A stretch of 64,000 nucleotides of DNA from Lachnospiraceae bacterium (GCA_003447295.1 DLZQ01000066.1:35904-99903); one strand, 5' to 3'; shown: positions 55,657 through 63,952, numbered from the stretch's first letter. Program-made: numbers and translations. The notes: generated by a model from the sequence alone, not told the origin.

Positions 55657-57936
55657 ATGCAAAACAGAATTTATTGGAATAACAGTAACAATAACATGCA
55701 GAAAGGAATTGCACTGGCGACCTGCATGGCAATCGTTATGGGACTGTTCACCGGCTGCGGGAATAAGAACGATCTGCAGATTGCAGCGTCACCTGATGAA
55801 GTGCAGAAAGGGCGATATGTAGAGACGGAACTTTCACTTCCGGAGGAATGGAAGGACAAGAGTATCAGTCAGATTTTCCGTTCGGATGACGAACTCCATT
55901 TTCTTGTGGCAGGAGACGCAGAAGGTCAGGTGTCTTTAGAGGAATGGAAACTGGGAGAAGGAGATACCCTGATAGAAGTGACGAAGGACTGGCTGAAGGC
56001 GCTTCCCGAGGGAAAGGGTCTGGAGAGCAGTGACAGCTTTACACTGTTGCAGGATGCGGAGGGGAATCAGTACCTGTACGGCGACTGTTACCGGGACGAG
56101 GAGAGCTCTTCTGCACATCTGTGGAAGGAAGCGGACGGCAGTGCGCTGGATATTACACCGCAGAAGTGGCTGGAGCCTATGGATATGGATGGCTATCGGT
56201 TCTATGATACACCGCAGTATGTGACACTGACAGAGGACGGGCTGTTAGTGGGACTGTCTTATTTTTCCCTGGATGTTGTATTGGCACAGGACGGAAGCCT
56301 GGTGAGCAGCCAGGAGAGCGACAGCCTGACAGACAGTGGCAGTCTGTCGGATAATAAGTGGGTCAGTGCTGTGGGAGATACGTTGTATCTGGCACAGGCG
56401 GATGAACAGGGGAACGTGAACGGTCTGTTGCAGATGCAGCTGGACGGAAGCAATGGGGCAAAATCTAAGGGAGAGATTCCCTTTTCCCAGGACAGTTACA
56501 GTTCTGCTTATTTCAGCGTGCTGGAAGACGGTACAGTCTATGCGGCGGATGCAGACGGATTCTTCCGCTGTGACGTGGGCGATACCAACTGGCAGAAGCT
56601 GCTTCAGGGAGTCGATACCGGTTTTTCTCTGTCGAATCAGTGGTGCAGGGATATTGTGGCACTGTCGGATGGCAGTGTATACGCGTGGTTTGGAAGTGAG
56701 AGCGGGGATAAAATAATGATTTATCGATATGATCCCGATGCGGTGATAGAGGTGACCGAAGAACTGACGCTGTATACCGTGGAGGAGAGCTTCTTTTTAC
56801 AGCAGGCTGCGGTGCAGTATCATAAGCAGCATCCGGAGGTACTGATTCATGTGGATGCTGCAATCTCCATGACGGATAAATACAGCGGAAATGCGGATTA
56901 TCAGCAGATCTATCAGGATCTGAACACTTCCCTGACCTCCGGCAACGGACCGGATCTCATGGTGATGGATCATCTGAAACTGGACACGTATGCCTCTAAG
57001 GGCTTGCTGTTTAATCTGCAGGAGATATTGCAGCCCATGGAAGAGGACGGAACCCTGCTTTCCAACATTACAACAGCCTATGAAGAGGCGGATGGAGCCC
57101 GGTATGCGGTGCCGCTGCAATTCGGATTATTGTTAGCTGTAGGCAGGGATGTGCAGCCGGAGGAAATGAGCAGCATGGACGCTATTGCAAAGACGGTATC
57201 CGGAAAGACGGAGAGCTATCTGGGAGACCGTACCTGCGGCGAACTGGTGGAAGAGTTCTATCCGTTGATCGTGGATGATATTTTACAGAACCGTCAGGTG
57301 AATCGTGATATCTTACGTCACTGGCTGGAAGATTTGAAGAAGATTGCAGATAACTGCGGCATCCTGCCTTCCAGAAAAGAAGGTCGTGCAGCGAATATCT
57401 GGGATCTGGGATCTGATGTGAAGCTGGTACTTCAGGAGACCGACGGCTTTAATGAGGCAATGATGCCATATGCTGTGGCGGAGCTTTTGAATGCCAATGT
57501 GGTCTCCATGGAAAACGCATTTTATCCGAAGATGGTCATTGGAATCAACAGCCGGAGTGAGCATAGGGAGACCGCAAAAGAGTTCCTGCGTTTTGCTCTG
57601 TCCGAAGAATTACAGAGCGTGGATACCTATGAGGGATTCCCTGTCAATGCAAAAGCGTTGGAGGCACAGGCTGCAGCAGACCGTAGCATGGCAGAAGCCT
57701 ATACCACCTATGATATCGACGGCAGTACCGCAGAGTTCGCTATTAAATCCTATTCTGAGGAGACCGCGAACCATCTGATGGAGCTGTGCCAGGCAGCAAC
57801 CCTGTGCCTCAAGGAAGACACTCAGATCGAGACTTCCCTGACCGAGAGCCTGCAGGCATACCTAAATGGGCAGGCGAGTGTGGAGGAAGCCATGGATGCT
57901 GTGGAAGGAAGCCTGAAGATGTATCTGGTGGAGTAG
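55657..57936 (+). CDS. Solute-binding-protein-like lipoprotein with N-terminal beta-propeller-like region
   Basis: The protein is about 759 residues. The lipoprotein signal ends at LFTGCG. Residues from there to about 355 form repeats of beta strands (FTLLQDAEGNQYLYGD, YVTLTEDGLLVGLSY, YFSVLEDGTVYAADADG, IVALSDGSVYAWFG). The C-terminal 390 residues resemble an extracellular solute-binding protein family 1 (TLYTVEESFFLQQAAVQYHKQHPEV, GNGPDLMVMDH, FYPKMVIGINSRSEHRETAKEFL). No permease or ATPase genes follow, so it may be a sensor or scavenging subunit. The start could also be ATG 55696. A regulator-type repeat controls it. Confidence 0.82.
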   Translation: MQNRIYWNNSNNNMQKGIALATCMAIVMGLFTGCGNKNDLQIAASPDEVQKGRYVETELSLPEEWKDKSISQIFRSDDELHFLVAGDAEGQVSLEEWKLGEGDTLIEVTKDWLKALPEGKGLESSDSFTLLQDAEGNQYLYGDCYRDEESSSAHLWKEADGSALDITPQKWLEPMDMDGYRFYDTPQYVTLTEDGLLVGLSYFSLDVVLAQDGSLVSSQESDSLTDSGSLSDNKWVSAVGDTLYLAQADEQGNVNGLLQMQLDGSNGAKSKGEIPFSQDSYSSAYFSVLEDGTVYAADADGFFRCDVGDTNWQKLLQGVDTGFSLSNQWCRDIVALSDGSVYAWFGSESGDKIMIYRYDPDAVIEVTEELTLYTVEESFFLQQAAVQYHKQHPEVLIHVDAAISMTDKYSGNADYQQIYQDLNTSLTSGNGPDLMVMDHLKLDTYASKGLLFNLQEILQPMEEDGTLLSNITTAYEEADGARYAVPLQFGLLLAVGRDVQPEEMSSMDAIAKTVSGKTESYLGDRTCGELVEEFYPLIVDDILQNRQVNRDILRHWLEDLKKIADNCGILPSRKEGRAANIWDLGSDVKLVLQETDGFNEAMMPYAVAELLNANVVSMENAFYPKMVIGINSRSEHRETAKEFLRFALSEELQSVDTYEGFPVNAKALEAQAAADRSMAEAYTTYDIDGSTAEFAIKSYSEETANHLMELCQAATLCLKEDTQIETSLTESLQAYLNGQASVEEAMDAVEGSLKMYLVE

Positions 57937-57980
57937 TGCTCCGCCTGGCATCCAATAGTCGATTTCCACAGGAAAGTAAC

Positions 57981-58009
57981 TTGTAAACATAGGATAAAGC
58001 CGCTATAAT
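57981..58009 (+). promoter_or_regulatory. Promoter of the UPF0178 gene
   Basis: TTGTAA (57981-57986) and TATAAT (58004-58009) are exactly 17 bases apart. Confidence 0.75.
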
Positions 58010-58043
58010 TTTAAGTATAAGAAAGGTGGTGGAGAATTTTCTT

Positions 58044-58514
58044 ATGCAGATTTATGTGGATGCAGATGCCTGTCCGGTGGTGGACATAGTGGAAAAAACA
58101 GCACGGAAGTATCAGATTCCGGTGACACTTCTGTGCGATACCAATCATATACTGACTTCCGGTTACAGCGAGGTAGTGGTCGTAGGAGCAGGGGCAGATG
58201 CAGTGGATTATAAGCTGATCAGTCTCTGTCGCAGGGGTGATATCGTGGTAACTCAGGACTATGGTGTGGCAGCCATGGCGCTGGGCAAGAGTGCCTACGC
58301 CATCCACCAGTCCGGTAAATGGTACACGGATGAGAACATCGACCAGATGCTTATGGAACGACATCTGAATAAAAAGGCAAGAAGAACTTCTCATAAAAAT
58401 CATTTAAAAGGTCCGAAGAAGCGGACAGAAGAGGATGACGAGAGGTTTGCACAGTCCTTCGAGCAGTTGATAAAAGCGGCTCTAAAGGAAACCGTAAAGA
58501 CTTATATTCCATAG
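58044..58514 (+). CDS. YaiI/YqxD family protein (UPF0178)
   Basis: The 156-residue protein begins MQIYVDADACPV and has GADAVDYKLISLCRRGDIVVTQDYGVA and RHLNKKARR motifs of the UPF0178 family, which has a PIN-like fold; a nuclease role is possible but not shown. ATG 58044 fits the family N-terminus and has GGTGGAG upstream. Confidence 0.9.
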   Translation: MQIYVDADACPVVDIVEKTARKYQIPVTLLCDTNHILTSGYSEVVVVGAGADAVDYKLISLCRRGDIVVTQDYGVAAMALGKSAYAIHQSGKWYTDENIDQMLMERHLNKKARRTSHKNHLKGPKKRTEEDDERFAQSFEQLIKAALKETVKTYIP

Positions 58515-58582
58515 GAAAGCAGTTTGTATAAATATAAAGGATCTGAAGAGACGGACAAGGGAGTATAAGAGAGGGTCGTGTA

Positions 58583-58801
58583 ATGGGATTATTTTCAAAG
58601 AGAACCAAAAAGAAGACTTACGACAGAAGCAATCAAAAACCTGTCATCAAAGCCAGTATCTGCAACGGTGAACAGGTGGCAGGATTCAAGGATATTCGCA
58701 CGGGAAAATTTGAAGAGATCATGCTGATCCGCCAGGCGGAAGACCTTGAGACATTTAAGACGATGTATGGGATTGAGGGAGAGATTACGAAGGAATACTG
58801 A
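58583..58801 (+). CDS. Small hypothetical protein
   Basis: The 72-residue protein has a basic N-terminus (SKRTKKKTYDRSNQKP) followed by a compact domain (IKASICNGEQVAGFKDIRTGKFEEIMLI). I do not recognise a named family. GAGGGTCGTGTA precedes the ATG. It lies at the left edge of an accessory scar. Confidence 0.6.
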   Translation: MGLFSKRTKKKTYDRSNQKPVIKASICNGEQVAGFKDIRTGKFEEIMLIRQAEDLETFKTMYGIEGEITKEY

Positions 58802-58843
58802 GGAGCCTCGATTCAAATAGATGGCTATGAATGAAGATCTGCT

Positions 58844-58942
58844 ATGGGAAACGATACAAATGTTAATATTGGAAATTATGGAGAATATTTTGTTGCCGGT
58901 GAATTAGAGAGAAGAGGAATGTCTGATGCAATTGAAGAATAA
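58844..58942 (+). pseudogene. N-terminal fragment of a PD-(D/E)XK-like nuclease-type gene
   Basis: The 32-residue frame contains NIGNYGEYFVAGELERRG, which resembles the N-terminus of small endonuclease or DUF4365-like proteins, then stops. No ribosome site is clear. It is probably a remnant left by a deletion. Confidence 0.4.
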
Positions 58943-58944
58943 AG

Positions 58945-58984
58945 ACAAGAGGGATTGATTTCTCAGTCCCTCTTGTTGTATAAT
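58945..58984 (+). promoter_or_regulatory. Promoter with inverted repeat for a plus-strand small RNA
   Basis: TTGATT (58955-58960) and consensus TATAAT (58979-58984) are 18 bases apart. ACAAGAGGGA/TCCCTCTTGT (58945-58954, 58967-58976) is a perfect 10-base inverted repeat around the -35 box. The repeat could be a terminator for the upstream fragment, an operator, or both. Confidence 0.55.
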
Positions 58985-58990
58985 CTATTT

Positions 58991-59089
58991 AGAAAGGTGG
59001 TCGGAAGTGAAAATTCCGATTTGCCCTCAGTTGTTAGATTGAGAATAGCATCCTAAACTTTGCGAGGGTAGAGGATGCTATTTCTTTTT
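58991..59089 (+). ncRNA. Candidate antisense antitoxin RNA
   Basis: A predicted transcript of about 100 bases runs from the promoter at 58955-58984 to a strong terminator: AATAGCATCCT (59044-59054) pairs with AGGATGCTATT (59072-59082), then TCTTTTT. It has an upstream hairpin TCGGAA/TTCCGA and no plausible open frame. Its 3' end is complementary to the last codons and tail of the toxin-like gene on the other strand, an arrangement seen in type I toxin-antitoxin pairs. The 5' end is inferred. Confidence 0.55.
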
Positions 59090-59173
59090 GTTATTATTAT
59101 CACCATGTCTGTCAATGTAAGATAAAGCTGCAAAGACAACTAACAATAGAGTAAGTACTTCCATCGTATCCAT
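59078..59173 (-). CDS. Holin-like small membrane toxin (type I TA candidate)
   Basis: The 31-residue peptide starts MDTMEVLTLLLVVFAALSY and ends in DRHGDNNNKKK: one membrane helix followed by a charged tail, as in putative holin-like toxins of Firmicutes. AAAGGAGG lies 7 bases before ATG 59173, a very strong site. Its promoter carries a LexA-type box, and a convergent small RNA candidate overlaps its 3' end. It is too short for ordinary gene finders. The toxin role is inferred from the layout and peptide type. Confidence 0.65.
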   Translation of the reverse strand: MDTMEVLTLLLVVFAALSYIDRHGDNNNKKK

Positions 59174-59252
59174 GGGCATCCCTCCTTTGTGAACCAGAGG
59201 GTATTCAACAATCGGAAAATCGCATCCGCTTTCTGTTCGACTATACAAGCAT

Positions 59253-59281
59253 ATTATAACATAAATAGAACATATGTTCAA
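59253..59281 (-). promoter_or_regulatory. LexA-box promoter of the holin-like toxin
   Basis: On the minus strand TTGAAC (59281-59276) and TATAAT (59258-59253) are exactly 17 bases apart. The palindrome GAACATATGTTC (59268-59279) overlaps the -35 box and matches the Firmicutes LexA core GAACNNNNGTTC. SOS-controlled transcription is therefore predicted, with a leader of about 75 bases. Confidence 0.7.
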
Positions 59282-59432
59282 TGACTATCTAAAGACATTT
59301 CAATCCTAATGCCGGATTTGTGTATTTTCCAAGGCAGTATTTAATGCTGTGACATCGTTTTGTTTGCAACCGAAACACAAAAATACATGACGTAATAGGT
59401 ATAAATTGATTTTGTAAAGCGAGGAATAGACT

Positions 59433-59936
59433 ATGAAAAGAAAAATTATTTTAGCACTGATGGCAATATGTATTTTATCTTTTGTTTCCTGCGGAAAACA
59501 GGAAACTACAGCTACAACAGAATCCATCCCCACTGCCGTTGAATCCGCACAAGTAGAAACTGCAGAAACGACCACGGAGACAATAGAAAGCACTGAGGTA
59601 GTAGAGGATAACACAAGTGAAATAGAGACGGAAGCTGAAGCAACAGAGACAGAAGTAACCAACATAGAAGAAGCAGAGCCGCTTTCAGAACAGGATCTTG
59701 CATTTAGTTTCCTCGGATATGATACTTACAATGAATATGTAGAAGCAGGAAATGACGGAGTTGCATATATACTTGCGGACAATGCAAACATGATCGTATC
59801 AGGAGAGTTTACAGATCATGATAATGTCGTAGAAAGTACAGTAAGAGGTATTAAGCTTGGAGATAGCATAGACAAAGTATTTGAATTATACGGAAATACA
59901 GAATATCATTCTACAGATATTAAAGATATGCCATAA
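59433..59936 (+). CDS. Thr/Glu-rich lipoprotein, probably 3'-truncated
   Basis: The 167-residue protein has a signal peptide with lipobox FVSC, a long Thr/Glu-rich linker (about residues 24-85), and the start of a domain with FLGYDTYNEYVEAG and RGIKLGDSIDKVFELYGNTEYHS. Similar modules usually continue with further strands after LYGNTE, so the stop soon after suggests loss of the C-terminus at the transposon scar that follows. The function is unknown. Confidence 0.6.
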   Translation: MKRKIILALMAICILSFVSCGKQETTATTESIPTAVESAQVETAETTTETIESTEVVEDNTSEIETEAEATETEVTNIEEAEPLSEQDLAFSFLGYDTYNEYVEAGNDGVAYILADNANMIVSGEFTDHDNVVESTVRGIKLGDSIDKVFELYGNTEYHSTDIKDMP

Positions 59937-60025
59937 TACTTCGTGAAGAGTTCAGTTGCCTTGAATCTATCACGAACAGGGACACGATCAACTGGATTCT
60001 GAAAAATGAATACAGGAGGTCGATT

Positions 60026-60297
60026 ATGGAACATTTATCGAAACGAATCACCGAGAACGGCATTGACTATATACTGGTCGGTGACTACTATATCCCTGAC
60101 CTGCGGCTGCCGGAGGAATCCCGTCCTATCGGACGCTGGGGACGGATGCACCGGGATTATCTGAAAGAATGGCGTCCGGTCTTGTACAATGACCTGCTTT
60201 TGTCCGGCAGGTTCTAGACGTACCTTGCAGACTTAAACGAACAGGCACAGAACCGGCTGGAGGTAATCACCGAGCAGATGAAAGCCGCCAGTATGCT
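60026..60297 (+). pseudogene. tnpV: Interrupted TnpV-like transposon gene
   Basis: ITENGIDYILVGDYYIPDLRLPEE and PIGRWGRMHRDYLKEWRP match TnpV of Firmicutes mobilisable transposons. An in-frame TAG at 60215-60217 interrupts it after LLLSGRF. The same frame continues with TYLADLNEQAQNRLEVITEQMKAA, then homology ends at a junction with recombinase sequence. AGGAGG precedes the ATG. TnpV is an accessory protein of unknown function. Confidence 0.85.
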
Positions 60298-60435
60298 GCC
60301 ATTCAGGAACTGGACGAAGCCATGCTGCACCGTCTGATCAGCCGGATTGTAGTCGGCGAAATGAAGAAAGTGGATGGACAGAAACAGCAGGAAGTGAAAA
60401 TCATCTACAACTTTGTGGGTGAGATACCGGAATAA
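60298..60435 (+). pseudogene. C-terminal fragment of a large serine recombinase
   Basis: The frame AIQELDEAMLHRLISRIVVGEMKK onward, ending EVKIIYNFVGEIPE, matches the C-terminus (DUF4368-type) of TndX-like resolvases of Tn4451-family elements. It is in a different frame from the tnpV remnant and lacks all catalytic parts. It is a scar of a lost mobile element. Confidence 0.75.
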
Positions 60436-60459
60436 GCACCGCAAAACCATAACAAAGCA

Positions 60460-60502
60460 GCCCGTCTGAAAGGTATAAGATTATCTTTCAGACGGGCTTA
60501 TT
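60460..60502 (+). terminator. Terminator after the recombinase remnant
   Basis: GCCCGTCTGAAAG (60460-60472) and CTTTCAGACGGGC (60485-60497) are a perfect 13-base stem, followed by TTATTATATTTG. Confidence 0.8.
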
Positions 60503-60579
60503 ATATTTGTTTGATTTTCTTTTCCTTATCAATACCTCATAAATTGCTTAGAGTTTCAAGTTAGCTTTTCACTCGCTTT

Positions 60580-61803
60580 TTACTTTATTTCTGTTTTTCG
60601 ATATACCTGATACAGAACAGGTAAAATAATAAGGAATAGAACGGAATAAATTGTTAAAATAATCGGAACTGATCCTATCACTTTCCCACCAATTTCATAA
60701 AGAGTAAAGGTTTTAATTGCCATATTTATCTGCAAGAGCTGGTCTGGCAAAAGTCCTAATACATCTGATAATACTGAAAATCCACCCAAAAAGGATTGAA
60801 TGAATAACAGTACAAATGGAATTGTAACAGCTAAAACAGTTGTATGTGTCTTGGCAGATACCAGCATGGAAACAGCTAAAATGAATAATGCTCCCACATA
60901 TCCACCAATTACGGTTAAGAGGTATGCCTGCAAATAGGTAATATTGTAAAAACTTTTCCAGAAAGCCCAGCTTGTCTGAATAACACAATTTGCACCGCCA
61001 ATACCTGCAACACTAAATACTACTGCGGAATATATCAGAATTACCAACCAGTAAACTCCGGTAATAACAATCAACCCCGCCGCTATTTTAGAAAAAGTCC
61101 CCCTATTTCTGCCATACCTTGCGGAAAAGAAAACAGAATCCGCTTTCCACCCAAATTCGTTTGAAAAGATACCTGCTACAAAGAAACTCATAATCAAAAC
61201 GGTCAGCATAATGATTGTGGGTGCATAGCCCAAAGCAGCAGTAAAACCGCCTGCATATTCATAATAAAAAGGAGTCTCCAGTTTTTGATATTGACTAACC
61301 AGAAATGCTTTTTCCTTTTCACTGAATTGGTCTTTTGCTTCATCAGAATTAAGCCATTTCTCCAGATTTAAGATGCGGTTATCATAAAGCTTTCCAACCT
61401 CATCCTCTGATAAGCTGTCTGCCCGATAGTAATTATGTTCTCGGAACTCGGAAAATCCAGAGTTAATTAAATCCCTAATATCAGAAAATCCCTGTTTTTT
61501 GGAATAGCCAATGTTGCTGGTTTTAATATCTGTCGGGCTGTCAGGATAGGTTTCGTTGATTAGCCGATTTTGCCGAATGACCTCTCGAAGCACATCTTCT
61601 GTGATCAGGCCTTCCCATTCCGCTTTTGTATCACGCAAGTACCTTGCTGCCGCAATTCCTGTGTGTGTATCCCCCTCCTCATCCACATAGCCCATGGAAG
61701 ATATTGCAAAATAGCAAGTAACAGCGATGGCTGCCAGCAATACGATCAGACCGATTTTATTTGCAGTTTTTGAAAATATCTTTTTTATTTCAAATCGAAT
61801 CAT
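60580..61803 (-). CDS. ABC-2 type exporter permease
   Basis: The 407-residue membrane protein has one N-terminal helix (about residues 17-35), a large extracytoplasmic domain (about 40-185), then five or six helices. This is the layout of ABC-2 permeases that export peptides or protect against lantibiotics and bacitracin. It overlaps the ATPase gene by four bases. It is the last gene of the ECF sigma operon. The substrate is unknown. Confidence 0.85.
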   Translation of the reverse strand: MIRFEIKKIFSKTANKIGLIVLLAAIAVTCYFAISSMGYVDEEGDTHTGIAAARYLRDTKAEWEGLITEDVLREVIRQNRLINETYPDSPTDIKTSNIGYSKKQGFSDIRDLINSGFSEFREHNYYRADSLSEDEVGKLYDNRILNLEKWLNSDEAKDQFSEKEKAFLVSQYQKLETPFYYEYAGGFTAALGYAPTIIMLTVLIMSFFVAGIFSNEFGWKADSVFFSARYGRNRGTFSKIAAGLIVITGVYWLVILIYSAVVFSVAGIGGANCVIQTSWAFWKSFYNITYLQAYLLTVIGGYVGALFILAVSMLVSAKTHTTVLAVTIPFVLLFIQSFLGGFSVLSDVLGLLPDQLLQINMAIKTFTLYEIGGKVIGSVPIILTIYSVLFLIILPVLYQVYRKTEIK

Positions 61804-62678
61804 TCCATGTCACCACCCTTTTCTCCAAAATAATACAAAAAGACGTCTTCTAAATTAGGGCGCACAAGTCTTGCATGTTCAAGCGGCTGCCTGGCAGAAA
61901 TAATTCGTAATTCAACAGTACCATTTTCTGATTTCATATTAGATACTTTATATTGTTTCATCAACTTTGCTGCTTTTTCATGGGAAGTCTGACAAGCCCA
62001 TACTTTTTGCGGCATGGAAGATACGATTTCATCTAAATTCCCTTGCTGCAAAATCTTACCGTCTTTCATAAGCCAAATATCCTTTGCAATATACTCCACA
62101 TCCGAAACAATGTGAGTAGATAATATAACAATACGGTTTTCTGACAGTTCACTGATTAGATTGCGAAAACGTATTCTTTCTGCGGGGTCAAGTCCGGCAG
62201 TTGGTTCATCCAAAATCAAAATTTTAGGGTCATTCAGTATCGCTTGTGCAATGCCAGCCCGACGTTTCATGCCTCCGGATAATTTCCGCATTTTTTTATT
62301 AGCAGCTTTGGAAAGTCCTACCTGTGCAAGTAGTTTGTTTACTTTTTTCTTTGCCACAATCGGGCGAATCCCTTTTAAGGCTGCAATGTATAAAAGATAA
62401 TCCTTTACCGTAAATTCCGGATAAAATCCAAATTCCTGCGGCAAATATCCTAAAAGATTCCGGTACTCGCCGCCCATTCCCCCAATATCCTGCCCGTCAC
62501 ATAATATCTTTCCACTTGTAGGGGTCAGCAGTGAGCATATCATTTTCATTAAAGTGGTTTTTCCAGCACCATTGACACCTAAAAGACCATACACACCATT
62601 TGAAATCGTAAGATTCAGGTTGTTTACTGCTCGAAAATTTCCAAACTCTTTTGTCAGATTAACTAATTGTAGTTCCAC
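61800..62678 (-). CDS. ABC exporter ATP-binding protein
   Basis: The 292-residue ATPase has Walker A GVNGAGKTT, signature LSGGMKRR, Walker B ILILDEPTAGLD and the switch His in ILSTHIVSD. The C-terminal 80 residues form the accessory domain common in antibiotic-type exporters. It pairs with the permease that follows and overlaps the upstream membrane protein by 20 bases. Confidence 0.95.
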   Translation of the reverse strand: MELQLVNLTKEFGNFRAVNNLNLTISNGVYGLLGVNGAGKTTLMKMICSLLTPTSGKILCDGQDIGGMGGEYRNLLGYLPQEFGFYPEFTVKDYLLYIAALKGIRPIVAKKKVNKLLAQVGLSKAANKKMRKLSGGMKRRAGIAQAILNDPKILILDEPTAGLDPAERIRFRNLISELSENRIVILSTHIVSDVEYIAKDIWLMKDGKILQQGNLDEIVSSMPQKVWACQTSHEKAAKLMKQYKVSNMKSENGTVELRIISARQPLEHARLVRPNLEDVFLYYFGEKGGDME

Positions 62679-63423
62679 TTAAATCCACCTCCCAGAATTT
62701 ATTACAATCAAATATGGTTTTATAAATTGCACCAATCAGAAAAACAACAGCAGTTCCAAACAAAGCATACCAAACCGGAAGTGTAATGAGAACGTAAATG
62801 GTTTCGTTATTGATAATGAACCACCATATTCCGCTCCATAACAGGCAGAGAATAATAGAAGTTCCCTCATTTACACGACTATTGCTGCACAACGTACCAA
62901 AGCAAATGCAAGCAGTCACCATGGCTGGAAACAAAAACTGGATGACAATTTCTGATAGCGCGAGATTGACACTTCCTCTAAGTGTGATACAAAACAGGCT
63001 TATCATAAATAAATCGACAATTCCAAATAGAAAGATTCTGGCTGCATATATCTGTCGCAATGAATAAAGGCAGGTCGCTTCTATCTGCATACAGTCACAA
63101 GATTTGTTTTTCCAAAATTCCGGTATCATCAGAACAATAAAGAGTACCCCTATCATACCTAACATTCTTATCACATACCTATTGTCTAAAAGATCTGGCA
63201 AAAGGGTTGCAGCAGTCCATAACAAAAGCATTTGCAGCAGCCACCACCGCTTGCGTATAAGATGTAACTCTGTCCATAAAAATTCCCAATACGTTAGTTG
63301 CCTTTCCTGCTCAACGGAGCAATAACTTTCTATTGATTTTCTTACGGTTTCTTTTATGTGCTGTTCATCAGGAATAATATTCTGATTTTCCCGATACCTT
63401 TTGAGTTGTTCTTCAATATTCAC
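62659..63423 (-). CDS. Membrane protein, possible anti-sigma factor
   Basis: The 254-residue protein has a soluble N-terminus of about 60 residues (MNIEEQLKRYRENQNIIPDEQHIKETVRKSIESY) and then about six membrane helices. It lies between the ECF sigma gene (4 bases upstream) and the ABC ATPase. Position and layout suit a membrane-bound anti-sigma factor, but no ZAS or other anti-sigma motif is visible. It could instead be a transporter subunit. Confidence 0.6.
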   Translation of the reverse strand: MNIEEQLKRYRENQNIIPDEQHIKETVRKSIESYCSVEQERQLTYWEFLWTELHLIRKRWWLLQMLLLWTAATLLPDLLDNRYVIRMLGMIGVLFIVLMIPEFWKNKSCDCMQIEATCLYSLRQIYAARIFLFGIVDLFMISLFCITLRGSVNLALSEIVIQFLFPAMVTACICFGTLCSNSRVNEGTSIILCLLWSGIWWFIINNETIYVLITLPVWYALFGTAVVFLIGAIYKTIFDCNKFWEVDLSGTTIS

Positions 63424-63427
63424 AAAA

Positions 63428-63952
63428 TCACTCCTCCCTTAGCAGTCTTTCTAAATGTGTTTTTGCCTGTTTTACCCGGTATTTTACTAATGGCAAACCT
63501 ATTTGTAAGGTGCTGGATATTTCTGTAAGTTTCAGTTCCTGAAAGTAATACAAGATAATAACTTCCCTTAATTCAGCGGGTAATCTATCCAGAGCTGCCT
63601 TAATCGTCAGCCTGTTAAGAAGCTCGTCTGTTTCAGGGGGATGTAAACAATCTTGAATTTCTAAAGACTGTTCCTCTAACAAACTTTCTCGGATTTTTTT
63701 ATAGGAATCCCTGCAAAGATTTCCAGCAATCGTATACAAATAATTTTTGGTTTTTCCCATATAACGGTAGTCAGACAATTTCTCGAAGAAGCGCAAAAAA
63801 GTTTCCTGTGTTAAATCTTCTGCGGTTGATGTATCAGGGCAATGATAGTTACAATAGTTCAATATTTCCTTATAGTATTTGCGAACAAATACATCAAAAG
63901 CATTTTCGTCTCCACGCTTCATTCTTTGTAGCAACAAAAAATCTATATCCAC
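63428..63952 (-). CDS. ECF RNA polymerase sigma factor
   Basis: The 174-residue protein has region 2 (DVFVRKYYKEILNYCNYH, TAEDLTQETFLRFFEKLSDYRYMGKTKNYLYTIAGNLCRD) and region 4 (LDRLPAELREVIILYYFQELKLTEISSTLQIGLPLVKYRVKQAKTHL), with no region 1 or 3, as in extracytoplasmic-function factors. It starts with GTG at 63952, behind AGGAGG. Its promoter lies mostly outside the window. It heads an operon with a membrane protein and an ABC exporter. Confidence 0.95.
   Translation of the reverse strand: MDIDFLLLQRMKRGDENAFDVFVRKYYKEILNYCNYHCPDTSTAEDLTQETFLRFFEKLSDYRYMGKTKNYLYTIAGNLCRDSYKKIRESLLEEQSLEIQDCLHPPETDELLNRLTIKAALDRLPAELREVIILYYFQELKLTEISSTLQIGLPLVKYRVKQAKTHLERLLREE

Noticed and set aside
59306..59665. 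119-residue minus-strand Ser/Val-rich frame opposite the lipoprotein
   Set aside because: Its composition is the antisense of the Thr/Glu-rich linker and it has no ribosome site. The tail beyond the lipoprotein start showed no firm homology.
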